The notes under the pieces were generated by a model. It had not been told where the DNA came from. It saw nothing but the letters and a program-made list of their open reading frames with translations, and did no database searches. From an uncultured Clostridia bacterium (GTDB lineage: Bacteria > Bacillota > Clostridia > UBA1381): a stretch of 36,045 nt of DNA. Location: positions 1 through 36,045 of the forward strand of contig CALXSS010000017.1 in NCBI GenBank assembly GCA_944391225.1, read 5' to 3'. This document shows, one piece after another, positions 16,282 through 25,208 of this stretch (the first letter of the stretch is position 1; every line of letters begins with the position of its first letter). Position numbers and translations under genes: made by a program.

Positions 16282-16659
16282 TCAGTTGATAGAAACCAAT
16301 ACATCCTGTGAATTAACGCTGTCGCCTGCCGATACGTTTACACTTGCAACCACACCGTCAACGCCTGCGAATATTTCGTTTTCCATCTTCATAGCCTCAA
16401 GCACTGCTACAAGAGTACCGCTCTCAACCTTGTCACCAACGTTTACCTTTACCGATACAACTGTTCCAGGCATAGGAGCTACTACTTTCTTAGCTCCCAT
16501 TGAGCCTGATACCTTAGGAGCTGCCGGTGCAGCTGCCTTAGGAGCCGGCGCCGGTGCTGCCTTAGGAGCAGGAGCCGGTGCTGCTACAGGAGCGCCGCCC
16601 ACTTCCTCAACATCGACCTCATAGGTCTTGCCGTTAACTGTTATGTTAAACTTTCTCAT
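16282..16659 (-). CDS. Biotin carboxyl carrier protein of the decarboxylase
   Basis: This 125-residue protein has a short N-terminal strand-rich segment (MRKFNITVNGKTYEVDVEEV), then an Ala/Pro-rich flexible linker (about 23-49), then a biotinyl domain (about 55-125). The biotinylation motif is EAMKMEN, with biotin-accepting Lys91. APMPGTVVSV is the usual start of the biotinyl domain. It shuttles the carboxyl group between the two carboxyltransferases and the beta subunit. It resembles the 1.3S subunit of Propionibacterium transcarboxylase and the gamma subunit (MmdC/GcdC) of sodium-pump decarboxylases. The ribosome binding site is GGAAGG. Confidence 0.93.
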   Translation of the reverse strand: MRKFNITVNGKTYEVDVEEVGGAPVAAPAPAPKAAPAPAPKAAAPAAPKVSGSMGAKKVVAPMPGTVVSVKVNVGDKVESGTLVAVLEAMKMENEIFAGVDGVVASVNVSAGDSVNSQDVLVSIN

Positions 16660-16704
16660 TATTCAATCCTTCCTTTCTGTGCGTTGCACAAAATATGTTA
16701 TCTA

Positions 16705-17109
16705 TTAAAATCTATTAGCTATCGTCTCGTTAAGACCGGCGCGATTCCATGCGGGACGCGTATTCGGAACGCGTCTGTACGACTTGATCTTAAGATTATA
16801 TGTTGATGTGTTGAGGCTTGCAGCCACAGCGGCTGTAAGAACCGCGATAAGCTCCTCCTCATCCTCCTCCACAGCCGGTTCCGGTATCGGTGCAGCCTTA
16901 GGAGCAGGCGCCGGCGCTGCCGGCTGAGCTGCATTCTGCTTTGCAGGCGCTTTATAGAAAATCACCTTGAAAAGCATAAGCACAAGCATCAGTATAACAA
17001 GTACGCCGAAAACGATCGCCAAGCCTATAAAGGTAGTCATGCCTCCGGTCGAGAGAGCCTCGCCCATAGTAAGCCCTTTACCCGTGATCAAAGCCTGTGA
17101 ATATTCCAT
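16705..17109 (-). CDS. oadG: OadG-type small membrane subunit
   Basis: This 134-residue protein has one N-terminal membrane helix (about 26-50), then a KAPAKQN start to an Ala/Pro-rich linker, an acidic patch EEDEEEL, and a soluble C-terminal tail ending NRAGLNETIANRF. This matches the gamma/delta (OadG/MmdD) subunit that tethers the carboxyltransferase to the beta subunit. A strong ribosome binding site (AAAGGAG) precedes ATG. It follows the first carboxyltransferase after only 22 bases. Confidence 0.85.
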   Translation of the reverse strand: MEYSQALITGKGLTMGEALSTGGMTTFIGLAIVFGVLVILMLVLMLFKVIFYKAPAKQNAAQPAAPAPAPKAAPIPEPAVEEDEEELIAVLTAAVAASLNTSTYNLKIKSYRRVPNTRPAWNRAGLNETIANRF

Positions 17110-17131
17110 ATTGATTTATCTCCTTTCGCGA

Positions 17132-18682
17132 TTATACAGGGAGATTGCCGTGCTTCTTTGCAGGTCTTGAATCACGCTTTGACTGGAGCATTTCCAGCGC
17201 AGCAATGATCCTCGGTCTTGTGGAATCCGGCTCGATAACGTCATCCACATAACCTCTCTGAGCTGCAACGAACGGCGTTGCGAACTTGTTCTTGTATTCC
17301 TGTATCTTATCGGCTCTTGTAGCGATAGGATCGTCGCTTTCCTTTATATCCTTTTTGAATATGATATTTGCAGCGCCCTCAGGTCCCATAACTGCTATTT
17401 CAGCTGTAGGCCATGCCATAACAACGTCTGTGTTAAGATGCTTTGAGCTCATTGCTATGTATGCGCCGCCGTAAGCCTTTCTTATTATGACATTGATCTT
17501 CGGCACTGTTGCCTCGCTGTATGCGTAAAGCAGCTTTGCGCCGTGACGGATTATGCCGCCGTGCTCCTGGTCAACGCCCGGAAAATATCCCGGAGTATCT
17601 GTAAGAGTAACAAGCGGGATATTGAAGCTGTCACAGGTTCTGATAAAACGTGCAGCCTTATCTGACGAATCACAGTCGAGCGAGCCTGCCTTTACCTTTG
17701 GCTGGTTTGCTACTATACCTACTGTGTTTCCGTTCATTCTTGCGTAGCCTACAACAATATTCTTTGCAAACTGCTCATGGACCTCAAAGAACTCGCCGTT
17801 ATCAACGATCTCGGCAATTACCTCCTTGATGTCATAAGCCTTGTTGTTGTCGTCAGGCACGATAGTTGTGAGCTTTTCTGAGACTCTATTGATCTCGTCT
17901 GTAGGCTCAACATAAGGAGCCTGCTCCAGATTGTTCGATGGCAGATATGAAAGCAGCTGCTTTATCTTTTCGATACAGTCTGCATCTGTCGGAGCTGTGA
18001 AGTGACATACGCCTGATTTTGACGCATGAACTGTGCTTCCGCCAAGCTCTGCTGCCGATACCTCCTCGCCAGTTACTGACTGGATAACCTGAGGTCCTGT
18101 GATAAACATCTGTGATGTCTTGTCCACCATGAATATAAAGTCTGTTATAGCCGGTGAATAAACAGCTCCGCCTGCGCACGGTCCCATTATTACAGAGATC
18201 TGCGGTATAACGCCGCTGTTTATTGTATTACGGTAGAATATTTCACCAAAGCCTGAAAGCGCGTCGATACCCTCCTGGATACGAGCGCCGCCTGAATCGT
18301 TCATACCAACAATAGGCGCACCCATCTTTGCAGCCATATCCATTACCTTACAAATCTTCTTTGCGTGCATCTCGCCGAGTGATCCGCCTATTACAGTGAA
18401 GTCCTGCGAATATACGTAAACCAGACGTCCGTCAACAGTACCATAGCCTGTTACAACGCCCTCACCCGGAGCCTCAACCGCATCCATACCGAACTCGGTA
18501 CATCTGTGGCTGACAAAAGCATCGATCTCAACAAAGCTTCCCTCATCCATAAGAGCATTTATTCTCTCTCTGGCAGTCATCTTGTTGGAATCATGCTGTT
18601 TTTTGATTTTCGCTTCTCCGCCGCCTTGTTCAATTTTGTTTCTGCGGTATTGAAGCTCAGTCAGTTTATCAACTGTTCCCAT
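17132..18682 (-). CDS. mmdA: Acyl-CoA carboxyltransferase (MmdA/PccB type, transcarboxylase 12S-like)
   Basis: This 516-residue protein is a two-crotonase-fold carboxyltransferase. The first half has MNDSGGARIQEGIDALSGFG and MGPCAGGAVYSPAITDF. The second half has TDTPGYFPGVDQEHGGIIRH, KAYGGAYIAMSSKHL and WPTAEIAVMGPEGA. These glycine-rich loops form the acyl-CoA and biotin oxyanion holes. The terminal AKKHGNLPV is typical of MmdA/PccB. Likely substrate is methylmalonyl-CoA/propionyl-CoA, but malonyl-CoA cannot be excluded from sequence alone. It is the first gene of the operon, with an AACGGAGG ribosome binding site and a near-consensus promoter upstream. Confidence 0.93.
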   Translation of the reverse strand: MGTVDKLTELQYRRNKIEQGGGEAKIKKQHDSNKMTARERINALMDEGSFVEIDAFVSHRCTEFGMDAVEAPGEGVVTGYGTVDGRLVYVYSQDFTVIGGSLGEMHAKKICKVMDMAAKMGAPIVGMNDSGGARIQEGIDALSGFGEIFYRNTINSGVIPQISVIMGPCAGGAVYSPAITDFIFMVDKTSQMFITGPQVIQSVTGEEVSAAELGGSTVHASKSGVCHFTAPTDADCIEKIKQLLSYLPSNNLEQAPYVEPTDEINRVSEKLTTIVPDDNNKAYDIKEVIAEIVDNGEFFEVHEQFAKNIVVGYARMNGNTVGIVANQPKVKAGSLDCDSSDKAARFIRTCDSFNIPLVTLTDTPGYFPGVDQEHGGIIRHGAKLLYAYSEATVPKINVIIRKAYGGAYIAMSSKHLNTDVVMAWPTAEIAVMGPEGAANIIFKKDIKESDDPIATRADKIQEYKNKFATPFVAAQRGYVDDVIEPDSTRPRIIAALEMLQSKRDSRPAKKHGNLPV

Positions 18683-18740
18683 GATTTAACCTCCGTTTTC
18701 ATAGTGTAGAGATAAATTTTGCAATTATACCTTACTATAT

Positions 18741-18769
18741 ATTATAACATTTTTATTAATTATTTTCAA
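18741..18769 (-). promoter_or_regulatory. Promoter of the decarboxylase operon
   Basis: Minus-strand TTGAAA (18769-18764), 17 bases, TATAAT (18746-18741). It is about 60 bases before the mmdA start and drives all five genes. Confidence 0.8.
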
Positions 18770-18910
18770 TATTTTTGTTTACAGCTAATCTATAGAAAAG
18801 TAGTTTTTTGAATTGTCAATTTTGTTTATTTTACACAAATGCGCAGCTTTATGTATAAATATGTTTGCCGCATGCTGAAAACAGCAGCTTATTTTTTGAC
18901 AAAAGAAAAA

Positions 18911-18930
18911 GCACCGGAAATATCCGATGC
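18911..18930 (-). terminator. Terminator after tRNA-Gln
   Basis: An 8-bp stem (GCATCGGA with TCCGGTGC, one G-T pair) has a 4-base loop and is followed on the minus strand by TTTTTCTTTTG. It starts one base after the encoded CCA. Confidence 0.85.
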
Positions 18931-18931
18931 T

Positions 18932-19005
18932 TGGCTGCGGAATCAGGATTCGAACCCGAACAGAGTGAGTCAGAGTCACTAGTGCTACCCTTACACAATT
19001 CCGCA
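18932..19005 (-). tRNA. tRNA-Gln (anticodon CUG)
   Basis: All arms fold on the minus strand: acceptor TGCGGAA/TTCCGCA with U1-A72 and discriminator G73 as usual for tRNA-Gln; D stem GTG/CAC; anticodon stem AGTGA/TCACT around loop CTCTGAC with anticodon CTG (reads CAG); T stem TCGGG/CCTGA around TTCGAAT. CCA is encoded. It is followed at once by its own terminator. Confidence 0.95.
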
Positions 19006-19113
19006 ATATCTTTTATGTTTTTGTGTCATCTCCTGACGACTTATATATAATACCACATATGATCCTATTTGTCAATAGTTTTTTTTAATTTTTTTTATTT
19101 TTTTATAAAAAAA

Positions 19114-19144
19114 CGAAACACGCCGGGGATCGGGGCGTGTTTCG
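19114..19144 (-). terminator. Terminator of the HtrA-type protease gene
   Basis: An 11-bp perfect stem (CGAAACACGCC with GGCGTGTTTCG) closes a 9-base loop. On the minus strand a very long T-rich tract follows (19113 to about 19077). Confidence 0.85.
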
Positions 19145-19240
19145 TGATTTTGGGGGACCCCCGCCTTTCGGCAAGGGTATATGAAAAAAAGGATGGTATT
19201 GGCTGTATCAACAGCCCACAATTATAACTGATAAGCTAAT

Positions 19241-20470
19241 TTAGTTACCGGATTCCTCGGTAAGCTTTACCGAGATCTCCATCGTTTCACTTTCGCGAAG
19301 TATCTTGAATGTAAGATAATCGCCGGGCTTCTTAGTGTCGCGGATCTCGTTTACCTCCGATGTTGAGGTAACCTTCTGGCCGTCGACCTCAAGGATCATA
19401 TCATTGACCTGAAGTCCTGCCTCCTCAGCTCCGCTGCCCTCCTGGATAGAGCTTATAAATAAGCCATATCTCGTTTCTGTGATACCTATACCTACAAGCG
19501 GTCTGCCTGTTACATGACCTGACTGCATAAGATCGTTTATGATCGGCTTAGCCTCAGAAATTGCAATAGCAAAGCCCATTCCCTCAACGCCTTCTGACGA
19601 AAGCTTAACTGAGTTGATGCCGATAACCTCGCCGTACTGGTTGATAAGAGCACCGCCTGAGTTACCGCTGTTGATCGCTGCATCTGTCTGGATCAGATTG
19701 TAGGTTCTGTTATCTATTGTCATGGTTCTGTTTACAGCGCTGATTATACCCGCTGTTACAGACCCGGAAAATTCCATTCCCATCGGATTACCGATAGCTA
19801 CCGCAAGCTCTCCGACCTCTACTGTTGTAGAATCTCCGAGCACTGCCGCTGTAAGAGTTTCGTTCTCCGGCGTTATTTTCAGAACTGCAAGATCTGTTTT
19901 TGAATCCTGACCGATTATTTCCGCCTTGTATGTTGTTCCTGTGTTGAGAACTACCTCTACCTCTGTAGCGCCGTCTATTACGTGCTGGTTTGTTACTATA
20001 TAACCATCATCGCTTATTATGATACCCGAGCCTGAGCCCTGCTCTACTGTTTCACTGTTCTGTGAAGGATCCTGGCTGTAGTAATATCTTCCGCTCCATG
20101 GATCCCAATACTGCTGAGCCGATACTGTCGTCTTATTTATGACTCCGACTACTGACGGGCCAACCTTTTGTGCTATCTCAGGTACTGTGAGCACCTGTCT
20201 GTCGCCTGAATAAGCTGTTGTTGTAGCGCCGCTATTACTTCCGTCCGACGCAACCTGTGCTGTCTGTCCGGCAGTAGTAGTATCAAGCAGTGGCACGTCC
20301 TTCTGGAAATACTGAACGCCCGCTGTGATGGCTACTGTAAATATGCTTGCCGCCAATGCGGATGATACTGCAACGAGCCATGTCTTAGGCTTCTTTTCTT
20401 TTTTCTTTTTATCATTATCGTTATTATAAACGGTAACTTCAGTTGAATCATTATAAGGATACTGTTTCAT
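19241..20470 (-). CDS. HtrA/DegP-type membrane serine protease with PDZ domain
   Basis: This 409-residue protease has a cytoplasmic N-terminus with a Lys-rich stretch (20-29), one membrane helix (about 31-52), a Ser/Thr/Gly-rich linker (62-92), a trypsin-like domain (about 95-305) and one PDZ domain (about 312-405). The catalytic triad is His163 (TNQHVIDG), Asp193 (KTDLAVLK) and Ser271 (NSGNSGGAL). It degrades or refolds misfolded proteins at the cell surface, in the style of Bacillus HtrA/HtrB/YyxA. A good ribosome binding site (AGGAGGAAT) precedes ATG. It is divergent from polA. A hairpin (TATCCGG/CCGGATA, 20529-20563) lies in its leader. Which htr paralog this is cannot be told from the window. 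Confidence 0.95.
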   Translation of the reverse strand: MKQYPYNDSTEVTVYNNDNDKKKKEKKPKTWLVAVSSALAASIFTVAITAGVQYFQKDVPLLDTTTAGQTAQVASDGSNSGATTTAYSGDRQVLTVPEIAQKVGPSVVGVINKTTVSAQQYWDPWSGRYYYSQDPSQNSETVEQGSGSGIIISDDGYIVTNQHVIDGATEVEVVLNTGTTYKAEIIGQDSKTDLAVLKITPENETLTAAVLGDSTTVEVGELAVAIGNPMGMEFSGSVTAGIISAVNRTMTIDNRTYNLIQTDAAINSGNSGGALINQYGEVIGINSVKLSSEGVEGMGFAIAISEAKPIINDLMQSGHVTGRPLVGIGITETRYGLFISSIQEGSGAEEAGLQVNDMILEVDGQKVTSTSEVNEIRDTKKPGDYLTFKILRESETMEISVKLTEESGN

Positions 20471-20839
20471 AAATCATTCCTCCTGTCCATACCTTTTATC
20501 ACAGATCAAGATTAAACAGCCTTTATCCTATCCGGTCATACTTATGTATATCATTGCCGGATATATGTTTTTTATACCACTTAAGTTTTTATCACCCTGT
20601 TTTGCCCTGACCTTTATTGTGATTATATAATAACACGGACTTATTACACTGGTATGTCAGTCATGTAAATAAAATAAATACATTTTATGAACAAAAAATG
20701 AACGACATTTGAAAATTTTTTAGCCGCATAATCCTTGACAAATCACCTGTTGTGATATAGAATAATATTGGTATAGTATACAATAATATGAGTACAGCGC
20801 TTATCAGGCGCAAAAAAGGTATTATGACAGGAGATATAA
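20471..20839. other. Divergent region between htrA-type gene and polA
   Basis: This 369-base gap contains the polA promoter (20735-20763). On the htrA side it has a TATAAT at 20627-20622 (minus strand) without a convincing -35, and an imperfect hairpin with stem TATCCGG/CCGGATA at 20529-20563. No coding frame with a ribosome binding site was found. Confidence 0.5.
20735..20763 (+). promoter_or_regulatory. polA promoter
   Basis: TTGACA (20735-20740), 17 bases, TAGAAT (20758-20763). The spacer contains a small inverted repeat TCAC-N5-GTGA (20743-20755), which might be a binding site. The leader to the polA ATG is about 70 nt. Confidence 0.75.
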
Positions 20840-23485
20840 ATGGAAAAACTTCTTATTCTTGATTCAAACAGTATTATAAACAGGACGTTCTACGGCATCC
20901 GCGCACTGAGCGCGCCTGACGGCACTCCCACGAATGCTATTTACGGATTTTTAAACATACTGCTAAAGCTAATAGATGATTACAAGCCTGATTATATTTT
21001 TGCGGCGTTTGATCTTAAAGCGCCCACATTCCGCCACAAAATGTACAGCGAATATAAGGCCAACCGAAAGGGTATGCCTGATGAGCTTGCGGCGCAGATG
21101 CCTGTAATGAAAGACATACTGCGCTCCATGGAAATACCGATACTCGAGCTTGAGGGGTACGAGGCAGATGATATAATAGGCACAGTCTCGCGCATCTGCG
21201 ACGAAAGCTCTGTTCAGTGCTATATAGCCACAGGCGACCGTGATGACCTGCAGCTTGCGGACGGTCAGACCACAGTCATACTCGCTTCCACAAAGCTGGG
21301 ACAGAGCGTGACGGAGCTATACGACGAAAATACTGTCAAGGAACGCTACAGCGTTACGCCTGCTGAATTTGTGGATCTAAAAGCTCTTATGGGCGACAAA
21401 TCCGACAATATCCCCGGTGTTTCCGGAATAGGCGAAAAGACAGCTGCAAAGCTCATCTCCGAATACTCCACTATAGAAAATATGTATGAGCATATAGACG
21501 AGGCAAGCGTGTCCACACGAATAAAAGAAAAGCTTATAAATGAGAAAGAAAAAGCTTTTCTAAGCAAAAAACTTGCTCAAATAGATAAAAACGTACCTAT
21601 TGATATATCCTTTTCCGACGGTGGATTCAGCATGGATAAGCTCGTATCGCTTCCGGAGCTGTACACCATTCTTTCCAGGCTGGGTCTGCGCAGCATAATC
21701 AAAAAGCTGGATCTCAAGCCCTCGGCAGCGTCTGAGGTACCGGATAATGAAGATTTCTTTCTGAATAAAAAGCTTATCTGCGCCAAGACCGCCGATGAGC
21801 TTGCTGACGGCGCGCGTACTTTAGGAAAAACGATAGCGCTGTATCTGAGCTTTAAGGATGGAGCTCTTATCTCAGCAGCTGTATCCAATGAAAACACGGC
21901 ATATTATTCCGATCCGTCGCTTGACGGCGCGGCTCTTATAGACGCGCTTTCACCCATCCTCTCGGATGAGACAGTAAAAAAATACACCTGCGGGATAAAG
22001 GACGCTATGATCGCGCTTGACGGCAAAGCAGAAATAAACGGTATCGCATTCGACAGCGCGATAGCGGCATATATAACCGATCCATCAAGAACCTTTGATG
22101 TAGAAAGCATTGCGGCAGGTTACCTTGGCATATATATCAATGAGGAGCAAACAGCTCAGCTCTCGCTGCTTGACGATACTGAGGAGAGCGACACGCCCGG
22201 AAAATACGCGCTCGTTATCTACGCTCTGCAAAAAAAGCTTTCGGAGCTTATTGAAGCCAACTCTCAGCATGAGCTTTACTATGACATAGAGCTGCCGCTT
22301 ATTGAGGTCCTCGCGTCAATGCAGCTTATCGGGTTTACGCTGGATTCAGACGAGCTGCGCCGCTTTGGCGAGATGCTCTCCGAAAAGCTCTCGCTGCTTG
22401 AAAGCTCCATATATTCTATGGCAGGCGAGGAATTCAACATAAACTCCCCAAAGCAGCTTGGAGTTATACTTTTTGAGCGTTTGCAGCTGCCCGGCGGCAA
22501 ACGAACAAAGAGCGGTTACTCCACCAGGGCAGAGGTACTTGAAAAGCTGAAGGATAAGCACCCTATAGTAAATGAGATCCTAAAATACCGCACATATATG
22601 AAGCTCAAATCCACCTATTGTGACGGACTCGGCGCTCTTGTGGACCAAAAAACTCATAGAATACACTCGCTTTTTAACCAGACTGCCACAGTCACAGGCA
22701 GGATCAGCTCATCAGAGCCTAATATGCAGAATATACCTACACGCACAGAGCTTGGCCGCGAGCTGCGAAAAATGTTCGTTGCGAAGGATGGCTGCGTTCT
22801 TGTTGACGCGGATTACTCGCAGATAGAGCTGAGGGTCCTCGCCCACGTATCGCATGACGAAACGATGATAGAGGCGTTCAGAAACGGGGCTGATATACAC
22901 GCGGTCACAGCCTCGCGTATACTCAATATCCCGATAAACGAGCTTACAAAGGAGCAGCGCTCAAGCGCAAAGGCTATCAATTTCGGTATAGTTTACGGAA
23001 TGGGCGAATATACTCTTTCTCAGGATCTTGGCATCTCTTTCAAGCAGGCCAAAAAATATATGGATGATTATTTTCAGAAATATCACGGGGTGCGCGAATA
23101 TATGGATAACATAAAAGCCTCAGCGCATGAAAACGGGTATGTAAAGACCATAATGAACAGGATCAGATATATACCCGAGCTCAAATCCGCGAACGCGTCT
23201 ATACGCAGCTTTGGCGAGCGCGCCGCTATGAACACGCCTATACAGGGCAGCGCGGCAGACATAATCAAGCTTGCCATGGTCAAGGTATATAACAGACTAA
23301 GGAGCGAGGGCATGAAGTCGCGGCTCATACTGCAGGTGCACGATGAGCTTATAGTTGAGGCTACGCTTGACGAGGCTGAAAAGGTCAAGGAGCTGTTGCG
23401 CTACGAAATGGAAAACGCGGTAAAGCTTGATGTACCGCTCACAGTGGATCTTTCGAGCGGCAAAAGCTGGTATGATGCCAAATGA
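20840..23485 (+). CDS. polA: DNA polymerase I
   Basis: This 881-residue protein has an N-terminal 5'-3' flap nuclease (about 1-290; LLILDSNSIINRTFYG, EGYEADDIIGT, GDKSDNIPGVSGIGEKTA). A degenerate 3'-5' exonuclease domain follows (about 305-480). The family A polymerase domain is C-terminal (about 490-881), with motif A DADYSQIELRVLAH, the O-helix RSSAKAINFGIVYGMG and motif C LQVHDELIVEA. The Asp-Glu metal ligands of proofreading are not visible: the first exo motif reads KTIALYLSFKDG. Proofreading is therefore probably lost, as in Bacillus and Taq enzymes. The ribosome binding site is ACAGGAGAT. znuA follows 56 bases downstream with no terminator between. Confidence 0.97.
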   Translation: MEKLLILDSNSIINRTFYGIRALSAPDGTPTNAIYGFLNILLKLIDDYKPDYIFAAFDLKAPTFRHKMYSEYKANRKGMPDELAAQMPVMKDILRSMEIPILELEGYEADDIIGTVSRICDESSVQCYIATGDRDDLQLADGQTTVILASTKLGQSVTELYDENTVKERYSVTPAEFVDLKALMGDKSDNIPGVSGIGEKTAAKLISEYSTIENMYEHIDEASVSTRIKEKLINEKEKAFLSKKLAQIDKNVPIDISFSDGGFSMDKLVSLPELYTILSRLGLRSIIKKLDLKPSAASEVPDNEDFFLNKKLICAKTADELADGARTLGKTIALYLSFKDGALISAAVSNENTAYYSDPSLDGAALIDALSPILSDETVKKYTCGIKDAMIALDGKAEINGIAFDSAIAAYITDPSRTFDVESIAAGYLGIYINEEQTAQLSLLDDTEESDTPGKYALVIYALQKKLSELIEANSQHELYYDIELPLIEVLASMQLIGFTLDSDELRRFGEMLSEKLSLLESSIYSMAGEEFNINSPKQLGVILFERLQLPGGKRTKSGYSTRAEVLEKLKDKHPIVNEILKYRTYMKLKSTYCDGLGALVDQKTHRIHSLFNQTATVTGRISSSEPNMQNIPTRTELGRELRKMFVAKDGCVLVDADYSQIELRVLAHVSHDETMIEAFRNGADIHAVTASRILNIPINELTKEQRSSAKAINFGIVYGMGEYTLSQDLGISFKQAKKYMDDYFQKYHGVREYMDNIKASAHENGYVKTIMNRIRYIPELKSANASIRSFGERAAMNTPIQGSAADIIKLAMVKVYNRLRSEGMKSRLILQVHDELIVEATLDEAEKVKELLRYEMENAVKLDVPLTVDLSSGKSWYDAK

Positions 23486-23541
23486 TCCAGCCTGGCAAAC
23501 GTTCCAGATCCGAAAATCAAAGAGCAGAAAGGAATATTATA

Positions 23542-24420
23542 ATGAAAAAAATATTAATGACAGCTGCTGCAGCGGCTGCTATTTCAATGCTTGCCGCATG
23601 CGGTACAAAACCGACTGAAACAGTTGAGAACAATAACGATAAAATACAGGTATACACATCTTTCTATGCGATGTACGACTTTGCGCGCGAGATAGGCGGA
23701 GATATGGCAGATGTTCACAACCTCTGCCCCGTTGGCTCTGAGCCGCACGACTTTGAGCCAACAGCCTCGGATATGGCAGCGCTCACAGAGGCGGATCTGT
23801 TCATATACAACGGAATGGGTATGGAGCACTGGACAGACTCGGTAAACGAGACGCTCTCCGGCAGTGATGTCATCATAGTTGAAGCCTCAGCAAACGTTGA
23901 GAATATTGCTGAAAATTATGATCCTCACGTGTGGCTCGATCCCGAAAACGCGCTTGCTGAGATGGAGGCTATAGCCGATGGATTTATACAGGCTGATCCG
24001 GAAAACAGCGATTATTATACGGCGCGTCTTGACGACTGCCGCGGCAGGATAGAACAGCTTGACAATGACTATAAAACAGCTGTTGCTGGCTTTACCTCGC
24101 ACAATATAATAACCTCGCACGAGGCGTATTTTAATCTTTGCAACGCATACGGTCTTATACAGCTTGCAGTAAACGGAGTAGACAATTCGGAGGATCCCAC
24201 TCCAACAAGAATGGCGGAGATCATTGAATTTATAAAGGCGAACGATATCAAATATGTATTCACTGAGCCGCTCTCCACAAGCAAGATAGTACAGACAATA
24301 GCTGATGATACAGGCTGCGAGCTGCTTACGCTTGATCCGTTTGAGGGCAGCACAGAGGACAAAGGCTATTTTGACGTGATGTATGAAAATCTCGAGGCGC
24401 TCAAGACCGCGCTGCAATGA
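23542..24420 (+). CDS. znuA: Zinc/manganese ABC transporter substrate-binding lipoprotein
   Basis: This 292-residue cluster A-I binding protein starts with a lipoprotein signal; lipobox LAAC puts the lipidated Cys at residue 20. Metal ligands expected for the family are visible: His in GSEPHDFEPTASDM, His in YDPHVWLDPENALAEM, His in TSHEAYFNL, and an acidic residue in the region after FTEPLSTSKIVQTIADDTG. It lacks the long His-rich loop of Gram-negative ZnuA, so zinc versus manganese is not settled. ATG at 23542 is chosen for the AGAAAGGAA ribosome binding site and the signal peptide; the frame opens 60 bases earlier. It is the first gene of znuA-znuC-znuB. Confidence 0.9.
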   Translation: MKKILMTAAAAAAISMLAACGTKPTETVENNNDKIQVYTSFYAMYDFAREIGGDMADVHNLCPVGSEPHDFEPTASDMAALTEADLFIYNGMGMEHWTDSVNETLSGSDVIIVEASANVENIAENYDPHVWLDPENALAEMEAIADGFIQADPENSDYYTARLDDCRGRIEQLDNDYKTAVAGFTSHNIITSHEAYFNLCNAYGLIQLAVNGVDNSEDPTPTRMAEIIEFIKANDIKYVFTEPLSTSKIVQTIADDTGCELLTLDPFEGSTEDKGYFDVMYENLEALKTALQ

Positions 24421-24473
24421 GCTGCGCTCACGCATATAACGGACAACACAAGACACCGAAAGGATACATCTAA

Positions 24474-25208
24474 ATGAAGAATGAAATTATAAGCGTTGAG
24501 GGGCTTACCTTTGAATACCCTGATACAGCAGTGCTCAAGGACGTAAGCTTTAAGCTGTACAAGGGAGATTTTCTCGGAATAATAGGCGCTAACGGCGCTG
24601 GAAAATCAACGCTGATAAAGCTGATACTCGGTCTGCTGCCCTGCGAAAAGGGCAGCATAACGCTGTTCGGCTCTGAATTTTCAAAGGTACGCAGCCGGAT
24701 AGGCTACGTATCGCAGAAAGCAAACTCCTTTAATACCGAATTTCCGGCAACAGTGCGCGAGGTGGTAAGAGCAAATCTCTTTTCCTCCAAGGGTCTTTTC
24801 AGACCTTTTGGGAAAGAGGATGACAAGCGCGTTGATGAAGCGCTTGAGCTTGTAGGAATGCGCGAATATAAAAACAAGCTTATCGGCTCGCTTTCAGGCG
24901 GACAGCAGCAAAGGGTATTTATTGCCCGCGCTCTTGTTTCCCGTCCTGAGCTGCTGCTCATGGACGAACCGACAGTAGGCATTGACGCCGCATCTGTAAA
25001 CGAGATAATGGCGATAATACAAAAGCTGAACCACGGCGGCATGACCATCATAATGACAAACCACGACACACCGGCGTTGCTTAAGGTATCAAACAAGCTG
25101 CTGATATTCTGTGAGCACGGCTATGAGGAATTTGTGGACAGAGCAGAGCTTTCGCTCGAAAGGATCTCCGATATTCTCGCAGGAAAGAGGGTACACCGCC
25201 ATGAATAA
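24474..25208 (+). CDS. znuC: Zinc/manganese ABC transporter ATP-binding protein
   Basis: This 244-residue ATPase has Walker A GANGAGKST (about residues 37-45), signature LSGGQQQRVFIARAL, Walker B LLLMDEPTVGID and the H-loop His in MTNHD. It powers the permease encoded next door. A ribosome binding site (GAAAGGAT) precedes ATG. Its stop overlaps the znuB start by 8 bases, a coupled pair. Confidence 0.93.
   Translation: MKNEIISVEGLTFEYPDTAVLKDVSFKLYKGDFLGIIGANGAGKSTLIKLILGLLPCEKGSITLFGSEFSKVRSRIGYVSQKANSFNTEFPATVREVVRANLFSSKGLFRPFGKEDDKRVDEALELVGMREYKNKLIGSLSGGQQQRVFIARALVSRPELLLMDEPTVGIDAASVNEIMAIIQKLNHGGMTIIMTNHDTPALLKVSNKLLIFCEHGYEEFVDRAELSLERISDILAGKRVHRHE

Noticed and set aside
23482..23541. 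Extended start for znuA
   Set aside because: The extra 20 residues would precede the lipoprotein signal peptide, overlap the polA stop region and lack a ribosome binding site.
23486..23541. Zur box between polA and znuA
   Set aside because: No palindrome of the expected TCGTAAT-type or other strong symmetry was seen in the 56-base gap.
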